From the NCBI GenBank assembly GCA_964567295.1, contig CAZMLU010000033.1, forward strand, positions 1 through 18,545: a stretch of 18,545 nucleotides of DNA, in the 5' to 3' direction. How positions within the stretch are numbered: position 1 is the stretch's first letter; the number at the start of each line of letters is the position of its first letter. A model generated the notes under the pieces. The model searched no databases. It saw only the letters and a program-made list of their open reading frames with translations, and was not told where the DNA came from. Of this stretch, positions 13,777-18,545 are shown piece after piece. Source of the DNA: SLJK01 sp964567295 (GTDB lineage: Bacteria > Bacillota > Dethiobacteria > DTU022 > UBA8154). The position numbers were made by a program, and so were the translations under genes.

Positions 13777-14544
13777 TTATAAGCCCATAATATTATAGCC
13801 TGCATCAACATAGATCACTTCGCCTGTAATGCCCCGGGAAAGGTTGCTGCAAAGAAATAAAGCGGTGTCTCCGACCTCACTTCCGGTAATGTTGTGGCCC
13901 AAAGCAGTCTTTTGGTCTACTTGTTCAAGAAAACCGGTGAACCCTTTGATACCCCTGGCGGAAAGGGTGTTGACAGGCCCGGGGGAGAGGGCGTTGACAC
14001 GGATGCCTCGCGGACCCAGGTCGCTGGCCAGGTAGCGTACAACCGCTTCCAGAGCAGCCTTGGCCACGCCCATGACATTATAGTTAGGGATTACCCTGCT
14101 GCTGCCCAGGTAGGTCAGGGTTACAATACTTCCCCCTTCTTTTAGCAGCGGAAGAAGGGCCCTGCTCAAGGATACCAGGGAGTAAGCGCTGATCTCCATG
14201 GCCTTTAAAAAACCGTTGCGGGAAGTGTTAATAAACTCCCCTTCCAGCTCTTCTTTGCCTGCGAAAGCAATGCTGTGTACCATAAAATCAAGCTCCCCGA
14301 ATGATTTCTCCAGGGTGCGGGTTAGATTATCTACCTGTTTATCGTCGGTGACGTCGCATAAGATCATCAGCGGATCCTTTTGAAGGGATTCTCCTGACAT
14401 TTTTTTGATCTTTTTTTCAAAGCGGGTGTCTTGATAAGTTATAGCAAGCTCTGCTCCCGCCGAACTCAGCGATTCCGTAATAGACCAGGCCAGGCTGCGC
14501 TGGTTTGCTACGCCGAAGACAATGCCTTTTTTATTTTCAAGCAT
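13777..14544 (-). CDS. fabI: Enoyl-[acyl-carrier-protein] reductase (NADH)
   Basis: A 255-residue short-chain dehydrogenase that does the last reduction of each fatty-acid elongation cycle. The FabI-specific nucleotide loop GVANQRSLAWSI (11-22) replaces the classic GxxxGxG. The catalytic tyrosine and lysine are Y155 and K162 (YNVMGVAK), with the second tyrosine Y145 in LTYLGSSR. RVNALSPGPVNTLSARGIKG and the C-terminal GEVIYVDAGYNIMG are also typical. These residues number almost as in E. coli FabI. This is the triclosan-target class, not FabK or FabV. ATG 14544 is preceded by AGAGGAGGTAAAAT. There is 172 bp upstream before the lipid-kinase gene, with a terminator between them, so fabI is probably transcribed alone. 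No FapR-like operator could be recognised. Confidence 0.94.
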   Translation of the reverse strand: MLENKKGIVFGVANQRSLAWSITESLSSAGAELAITYQDTRFEKKIKKMSGESLQKDPLMILCDVTDDKQVDNLTRTLEKSFGELDFMVHSIAFAGKEELEGEFINTSRNGFLKAMEISAYSLVSLSRALLPLLKEGGSIVTLTYLGSSRVIPNYNVMGVAKAALEAVVRYLASDLGPRGIRVNALSPGPVNTLSARGIKGFTGFLEQVDQKTALGHNITGSEVGDTALFLCSNLSRGITGEVIYVDAGYNIMGL

Positions 14545-14642
14545 ATTTTACCTCCTCTGGCTCTTTTTCTACAGGAAAATCTCTATTCCTGCCTTTAATA
14601 GGGGATTCGCGCTATTTTTTTGTGTGAAATGCTAAAATAATG

Positions 14643-14668
14643 GACAAAAAGTAGAAAATTACTACTTT
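14643..14668 (-). terminator. Terminator of the lipid kinase gene
   Basis: On the minus strand AAAGTAG (14668-14662), a 7-base loop, CTACTTT (14654-14648), then further Ts and GTCC. It is an AT-rich but perfect 7-bp stem about 50 bases after the kinase stop. Confidence 0.5.
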
Positions 14669-14716
14669 AATAAAAACAATTGTGCGTATTTATTTCCGCC
14701 CGAGATAGTTCTGCTG

Positions 14717-15619
14717 CTACGCTTCTTGACCATGCATGGGTGGATTTACGTAATAAAAGTGTAGCTTTCCGGGAAGAATTGAAAAGCTAAGGGGGAATGG
14801 AGGGCCTTGTTCACCGTCTATAACAGTTTCCAAGTTGTGAGGCCCCCTGGCTTCCAGTTTATCTGCCTGGAAGTAAAGGGTGCGGGGGTCGTCCAGGTGT
14901 GTTCCTTCCAGGAGCTTCAGGAAAAGAGTTGCCAGTGCGGGGATGCTTCCGCTTTTTTTTACAACCAGGATGTCCAGCTTGCCGTCAGATAATGAAGCTT
15001 TGGGGGCCAGGTGGCGCAGTCCGCCTGCCGTCTTGCTGTTAAGCACCAGGAAAAGATAGACTTCCATTTTTTGCTGATAACTACCGGAGATAAGCTCCAG
15101 GGAAAAGGGTTTGTAAACAGGAAGGTTGCGTGCTGCTTGCAGGTAATAAGCCAGCATCCCCAGTTTTTTCTTGAGATTTCCGCTGGTGCTGTGGGCTACA
15201 TCTGTCAGCAGTCCTGCTCCGGCCACATTGACAAAGTAGTGTCCGTTAACACATCCCACATCAGTTTTGAAAGATTTTTTGGCCGCTATGGAGTCCAACA
15301 ATTGTTCCAGGGTATAAGATTTTTCATCACCAAGGTGGACAGAAAAGTCATTGGCTGTGCCCGCGGGAAGCACGGCCAGGTGAGGCAGTGGTTCTCCTTC
15401 TTCGCGGAGGAGGGTATTGATCACCGTGTTCAGAGTTCCATCCCCACCAACCACAAGAAGGGTTTCATTTTTTTGTAGAATTTTGCGCGGGGGTTCATGC
15501 AGAGAAATAGCCTTTGCCTGAAAGCCGTGTTTCTTTATAGCTATTAAAAGGTCCGAAACATTGTTATCAGAGATACCAGAAGAGGAGGGGTTGTAGAGCA
15601 CTGAAATAATGGGATCCAC
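14717..15619 (-). CDS. YegS/DgkB-type diacylglycerol (lipid) kinase family protein
   Basis: A ~300-residue member of the DAGK_cat family, which phosphorylates diacylglycerol or related lipids at the membrane. In Gram-positives DgkB recycles diacylglycerol released during lipoteichoic acid synthesis. ISVLYNPSSSG starts the domain, VVGGDGTLNTVIN (GGDGT at about 58-62) binds ATP, and LPAGTANDFSVHLG is the second conserved motif. SDGKLDILVVKK is in the C-terminal beta domain. The frame is open to a GTG at 15640, but GGTGGAG lies about 8 bases before the in-frame GTG at 15619, so I prefer the later start; it also matches family length. Its own promoter lies upstream and a hairpin downstream. The lipid substrate is not certain. 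Confidence 0.85.
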   Translation of the reverse strand: MDPIISVLYNPSSSGISDNNVSDLLIAIKKHGFQAKAISLHEPPRKILQKNETLLVVGGDGTLNTVINTLLREEGEPLPHLAVLPAGTANDFSVHLGDEKSYTLEQLLDSIAAKKSFKTDVGCVNGHYFVNVAGAGLLTDVAHSTSGNLKKKLGMLAYYLQAARNLPVYKPFSLELISGSYQQKMEVYLFLVLNSKTAGGLRHLAPKASLSDGKLDILVVKKSGSIPALATLFLKLLEGTHLDDPRTLYFQADKLEARGPHNLETVIDGEQGPPFPLSFSILPGKLHFYYVNPPMHGQEA

Positions 15620-15679
15620 TTTATTATCTCCACCTATCACGATGTTTTACAATCATATTTGGTATTTTTGCTTGCTACT

Positions 15680-15707
15680 ATTGTAACATATCTTAAATGA
15701 AAGTGAA
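15680..15707 (-). promoter_or_regulatory. Promoter of the lipid kinase gene
   Basis: On the minus strand TTCACT (15707-15702), a 16-base spacer, then TACAAT (15685-15680) with the TGn extension (TGTTACAAT). The start codon lies about 60 bases further on. Confidence 0.5.
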
Positions 15708-15733
15708 GACTATGGTTTTTTTCCGGCAGGTTA

Positions 15734-15742
15734 TGCTACAAT
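15734..15742 (+). promoter_or_regulatory. Extended -10 promoter for the nitroreductase gene
   Basis: TGCTACAAT is an extended -10 with no strong -35. It is divergent from the lipid-kinase promoter and about 95 bases before the nitroreductase start, leaving an ~85-nt leader in which I recognise no element. Confidence 0.4.
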
Positions 15743-15835
15743 TATGAAAAGAGCAGGCTGCACCTATATCTGTGTTGGTCTGAGCAGGCGAATTATCATA
15801 AACCGAGCAGGTATCACTTTCAAGGGGGAATTAAG

Positions 15836-16363
15836 ATGTCCTTTTTAGAGCTGGCAAAAAAAAGATGTTCTGTGCGAAGCTACCAGGATCTGCCGGTAGA
15901 AGAAGAGAAGCTGATGCAGGTATTAGAAGCGGGGAGGATTGCACCTTCAGCAGTCAATTTTCAACCCTGGTTTTTTGTGGTTCTGCGCGATGAGGAACAG
16001 CGCAAAAAGGTGGCTGCAACCTATAAGAGAGATTGGATACATGAAGCTCCTCTCCTTATAGCTATCTGTGGAGACCACGGCAGCTCCTGGCGCCGTCCTG
16101 ACGGAAAAGATCACTGCGATATTGATGTTGCTATCGCCATTGACCACATGACGCTGGCAGCAGCGGAGCTGGGGCTGGGCACTTGTTGGATTTGCAATTT
16201 TGATGTTATGAAGTGCCACGAGATATTGAATCTGCCGCATCAAGTAGAGGTTATCGCTCTTTTGCCACTGGGTTATCCCGCAGATGTAGCAGATCCGGAA
16301 CGGCATACCACTAAGCGCAAAAAGCTGGAAGAGATAGTGCATTGGGATGGATTTACCCGTTAA
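15836..16363 (+). CDS. Nitroreductase family FMN protein
   Basis: A 175-residue, short-form nitroreductase-family flavoprotein that probably uses FMN and NAD(P)H to reduce a quinone, nitro compound or other small acceptor. The FMN phosphate-binding KKRCSVRSYQDLPV (about residues 8-21) and APSAVNFQPWFFVV (about 36-49) are clear. Further along are DVAIAIDHMTLAAAELGLGT (about 96-115), CWICNFD, and LPLGYPAD near the C-terminus. The family acts as a homodimer with FMN at the interface. The four cysteines, including GTCWICN, are more than usual, but there is no ferredoxin domain. ATG 15836 follows CAAGGGGGAATTAAG. It is monocistronic, with tRNA-Arg downstream. The physiological substrate is unknown. 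Confidence 0.9.
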   Translation: MSFLELAKKRCSVRSYQDLPVEEEKLMQVLEAGRIAPSAVNFQPWFFVVLRDEEQRKKVAATYKRDWIHEAPLLIAICGDHGSSWRRPDGKDHCDIDVAIAIDHMTLAAAELGLGTCWICNFDVMKCHEILNLPHQVEVIALLPLGYPADVADPERHTTKRKKLEEIVHWDGFTR

Positions 16364-16389
16364 AAATCAGCAATTCACTTCTTAAAATA

Positions 16390-16417
16390 TTGTCTTTTCT
16401 TTCTCATATGTTATAAT
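16390..16417 (+). promoter_or_regulatory. Promoter of tRNA-Arg
   Basis: TTGTCT (16390-16395), a 16-base spacer, then an exact TATAAT (16412-16417) with TGn extension. The predicted start is just before the tRNA 5' end at 16429. Confidence 0.7.
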
Positions 16418-16428
16418 AAATACCACAC

Positions 16429-16504
<76 letters not shown>

Positions 16505-16519
16505 TGTTGAAGTGATATG

Positions 16520-16557
16520 GATGCCCGTTATATAGAGATTCAATGGGCATCTATTTT
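16520..16557 (+). terminator. Terminator of tRNA-Arg
   Basis: GATGCCC (16520-16526) pairs with GGGCATC (16545-16551) across an 18-base loop, followed by TATTTTTTA. Confidence 0.75.
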
Positions 16558-16685
16558 TTATTTAGGGCTGCCCCTCCTATCATAACGATGCAGGCGGCCC
16601 AAAAAGAGAAGAAAACATTATTTTCAAAGGGATTTAAGTATTTGAAAAAAATAGCGCCAAAAACGATGAAAGAAGCACCTTTCAT
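16551..16685 (-). CDS. Possible 44-residue membrane peptide
   Basis: A small minus-strand ORF below the usual length cut-off. ATG 16685 reads MKGASFIVFGAIFFKYLN, then a second hydrophobic stretch FFSFWAACIVMIGGAAL and a final NKK. Two short membrane segments flank a polar turn, which looks protein-like rather than random. It begins 11 bases after the stop of a cysteine-rich small ORF on the same strand, suggesting a two-gene unit. There is no good ribosome binding site in that gap. Its stop overlaps one arm of the tRNA terminator. It could be the remnant of a larger gene. Unknown function. Confidence 0.4.
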   Translation of the reverse strand: MKGASFIVFGAIFFKYLNPFENNVFFSFWAACIVMIGGAALNKK

Positions 16686-16696
16686 TCGCTAAAATA

Positions 16697-16879
16697 TCAA
16701 TCAAAAAAATTGCAACAGCTCATGCACTTGATATTGCCTTCTCCCAAGATTTCAAACTGATTCAAGTCTTTTTCCTGGCAATAAGAACATTCAAGCTTTG
16801 ACAAGAGCTTAATTGTCTTTTTATTGCTAAAGCTTGACTGCAGTAAAAACAGCTGCAGAAAAGTTTGTTTCAACTTCAT
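16697..16879 (-). CDS. Possible small zinc-ribbon protein
   Basis: A ~60-residue ORF whose C-terminal part has two CxxC knuckles: LECSYCQEKD and, 17 residues after the first pair, IKCMSCCNFFD. The spacer NQFEILGEGN resembles the beta-hairpin of rubredoxin-type zinc ribbons. The N-terminal half, MKLKQTFLQLFLLQSSFS, is hydrophobic/amphipathic. The frame is open to ATG 16918 (73 residues). The later ATG 16879 is chosen because AGAGG lies 8 bases before it. Composition is AT-rich compared with neighbouring genes. It is followed closely by the small membrane ORF. It may be a real small protein or a decayed fragment. Confidence 0.4.
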   Translation of the reverse strand: MKLKQTFLQLFLLQSSFSNKKTIKLLSKLECSYCQEKDLNQFEILGEGNIKCMSCCNFFD

Positions 16880-16918
16880 TTTCATAACCTCTATTTCTGA
16901 AGTACCGTCGTTATGCAA

Positions 16919-17333
16919 ATAAGCATAATTAATTCTATTCCACCGGACAAACCGTTGAAAAGATTGCTGGAAAGGGTCATATAATAGATTTTGAAATGGG
17001 TTAAATGGGTAAAGGTTGGAAAGTGGAAGGAAAGGATATTATAGGCCTTAGGAAAGATGATAAGTTGAAGAGCTTTTTAGCTCTTGGAAGGAGGTTAACC
17101 TTACCACAGAAAGTAGCAAAAGTCAAGAATGTTATGAACTTCATCTAACACTTCAATCCCAGCCATGTCCGGAGAAAAGCAAAAGAGGTGCGGCTTAGAG
17201 TGCAAAAAGTTCAAGTTAAGGCACACACGGTAAAACCAAACGAATATTTTACTGATGAGGTTGCCAGCTCAATGCAGGAGAAATAAAAAATATATTGAAG
17301 TAATCCCTTATCTAAAATAGGGGAGGAATTATA
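16919..17333. other. Gene-poor, apparently decayed stretch
   Basis: No convincing gene is present in these 415 bases. Short plus-strand frames look protein-like but are interrupted. One is IPPDKPLKRLLERVI ending in two stops at about 16983. Another is a 47-codon frame from ATG 17005 to 17148 with no ribosome binding site (MGKGWKVEGKDIIGLRKDDK at its start). A third ends FTDEVASSMQEK at 17284-17286. A perfect hairpin AAGAGCT-TTTT-AGCTCTT (17068-17085) is followed by GGAAGGAGG (17086-17094) with no start codon after it. This fits the ruins of one or more genes; the family was not recognised. Confidence 0.4.
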
Positions 17334-17855
17334 ATGGATCCTTTTACTTGTTTAATCTGTGGGGAAACCTATTTGGGAGGACAAGCACCCGACCGTTGTC
17401 CTTTTTGTGGGGCAAGTGCAGTTTACCTGGTACCATCTGCTCTTTACGAGGAACACGGTGTGGTTGAACTTTCGGAACAAAGCCGAAAAGATTGCCAGGA
17501 AGCACTGCAGTTAGAGTTGAACAACCAGTCTTTTTACCTCTGCGCCTCGAAAAATGCTGAAAACCAAGTTACCGAATTCATGTTCAAACGTCTTTCTAAA
17601 CAGGAAGCGGAACATGCCGAATTACTGTGCAAGATGATGGGCATTGACGAACCCAATCCTCCCGAGGTTGAGTGTGCAGGTAGCGATGCCGAGAACTTCG
17701 CTGAAGCCAACCGGAGAGAAAAACGTGCTGCTAATTTTTACCTGACAGTGGCAAGCCGGGCACCTGAAGAAAGAGTCAAGCAGGTTTTCTATGGCATTGC
17801 TGAAATAGAAGGTGAACATCTCAAGGTTTCTAATATTTACGGTGGCATGAAATAA
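17334..17855 (+). CDS. Reverse-type rubrerythrin
   Basis: A 173-residue non-haem iron protein that in anaerobes reduces hydrogen peroxide and protects against oxygen. The rubredoxin-like centre is at the N-terminus, FTCLICG and DRCPFCG (C6, C9, C22, C25), and the ferritin-like four-helix domain follows (about residues 45-170). This is the reverse of the classical order, hence reverse rubrerythrin. Diiron ligands are expected in LELNNQSFY (first Glu), KQEAEHAELL (Glu and His), NRREKRAANFY (Glu) and IAEIEGEHLK (Glu and His). ATG 17334 has a strong GGGGAGGAATTATA upstream. The gene seems monocistronic and converges with the UbiD-family gene. Peroxide regulation by PerR is common for the family, but no PerR box was recognised here. 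Confidence 0.92.
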   Translation: MDPFTCLICGETYLGGQAPDRCPFCGASAVYLVPSALYEEHGVVELSEQSRKDCQEALQLELNNQSFYLCASKNAENQVTEFMFKRLSKQEAEHAELLCKMMGIDEPNPPEVECAGSDAENFAEANRREKRAANFYLTVASRAPEERVKQVFYGIAEIEGEHLKVSNIYGGMK

Positions 17856-17898
17856 CTATTTGTGTGCAGAATTGAGAGGTTGATGGGCATATATATGT

Positions 17899-18545
17899 TT
17901 AAAGTAAGGTGTTCTTTCCTTTTAAATCAGCTGTAAGGGCCCTTTTAAAACGATTTGGGCGGGGAAAGGGAGCTGTGGCGTCTATCCCCATTTTGGAACC
18001 CGTGCCTCCTTTACTCATAGGGTTTAACTCGTGGCTTCTGGCATCTTTCACCAGGATGGTGTCTTTGTCGGGGTCGAACCTGGTTGATACAGCCCAGGCC
18101 ACGTCCTCGGGGTCATAAATATTCACGTCTTCGTCCACGGCTGTAACAATACGCAGGGAAGGAAAGGCAGCAAAAGCGGCCATGATAGCATTTTTGGGGG
18201 AGCCCTCCACTCGTTTTTCCAGCTGAACCACGGCCTGGTAAAAGCCGCATCCTCCGTGGGGAAAATGCACGTTTTTTACCTCCGGGATCTGCGCTTGCAG
18301 CAATGCACAGACGTTCGCCTCGCCTACCAGGCCTACGCTATTGTAGACCTCTTTGCCCGGCAGCAAGGTCTGGAAAACAGCCTCTTTGCGTGCAGTTATG
18401 GCGCTGACCTCCACCACCCAGCGTTCTTCCCTTTCCGCGTAATAGCCGGTGACCTCTGCGCAGGGGCCTTCCGGCTCCATGGTATCCGGGAGAATGCGCC
18501 CCTCCACAATAAACTGGGAGTTGGCTACCCCTTCCACATTCACCG
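17899..18545 (-). CDS. UbiD family decarboxylase, 3' part only
   Basis: The C-terminal ~215 residues of a UbiD-family (de)carboxylase, which uses prenylated FMN to remove or add carboxyl groups on aromatic or unsaturated acids. The frame is open to the window edge. The GTG at 18543 lies inside the conserved segment NVEGVANSQFIVEGRILP, so it is not the start. PEGPCAEVTGYY (about residues 24-35) has the two glutamates at the five-residue spacing of the catalytic pair seen in Fdc1 (E277 and E282). HFPHGGCGFYQAVVQ, VDEDVNIYDPEDVAWAV and the terminal GSKMGIDATAP are also characteristic. In anaerobes such enzymes often act in phenolic or aromatic acid catabolism or menaquinone synthesis. A prenyl-FMN synthase (UbiX) might lie outside the window. 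Substrate is not inferable. Confidence 0.9.
   Translation of the reverse strand, partial: VNVEGVANSQFIVEGRILPDTMEPEGPCAEVTGYYAEREERWVVEVSAITARKEAVFQTLLPGKEVYNSVGLVGEANVCALLQAQIPEVKNVHFPHGGCGFYQAVVQLEKRVEGSPKNAIMAAFAAFPSLRIVTAVDEDVNIYDPEDVAWAVSTRFDPDKDTILVKDARSHELNPMSKGGTGSKMGIDATAPFPRPNRFKRALTADLKGKNTLL

Overview
The window looks like chromosomal DNA of an anaerobic, low-to-moderate GC Gram-positive bacterium, most likely a member of the Clostridia (Peptococcaceae or Thermoanaerobacterales-like). The grounds are: strong AGGAGG-type ribosome binding sites, frequent GTG and TTG starts, extended -10 promoters (TGnTATAAT), a reverse-type rubrerythrin, an LCP wall-polymer ligase, a TagA-type glycosyltransferase, a UbiD decarboxylase, and a DUF1638/PAC2 gene group. 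I could not run a taxonomy search, so the assignment is inference.

Layout: 1-1280 is the 3' part of an IS1634-type transposase and its terminator. Positions 1371-3883 (+) carry a DUF1638 protein and two overlapping PAC2-family genes, the second with a C-terminal coiled coil. An LCP-family ligase (3990-5024, +) with its own promoter and terminator follows. Next is a membrane diguanylate cyclase whose 5' part is broken by two frameshifts at simple repeats (A7 near 5242 and an AT repeat near 5541). The dCache sensor is therefore split over two frames, while the PAS and GGDEF part is intact (5563-7161). On the minus strand are tagA (7201-7989), an isopropylmalate/isocitrate-dehydrogenase family enzyme (8031-9089) and a two-gene ABC-2 exporter (9192-10995). 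Divergent from these is lysC-pyrE (11182-13020, +), closed by a long perfect hairpin. Then come HU (minus), a 330-bp intergenic region with several inverted repeats, fabI (minus) and a YegS/DgkB-type lipid kinase (minus). On the plus strand are a small nitroreductase and tRNA-Arg(UCU). About 830 bp of sparse sequence follows, holding two tiny minus-strand ORFs and apparently decayed DNA. The window ends with a reverse rubrerythrin (+) and the 3' part of a UbiD-family decarboxylase (minus).

Most of this is core metabolism and envelope biology: LCP, TagA and the lipid kinase all touch wall or lipoteichoic polymer metabolism, FabI supplies fatty acids, LysC feeds lysine/diaminopimelate, and PyrE makes UMP. 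I see no CRISPR array, prophage or recognisable defence island. The points most worth checking are the double-slippage cyclase gene, the tandem PAC2 pair with DUF1638, the NADP-like coenzyme loop in the LeuB-like enzyme, the apparently leaderless lysC, and the unexplained inverted repeats upstream of HU and downstream of fabI.
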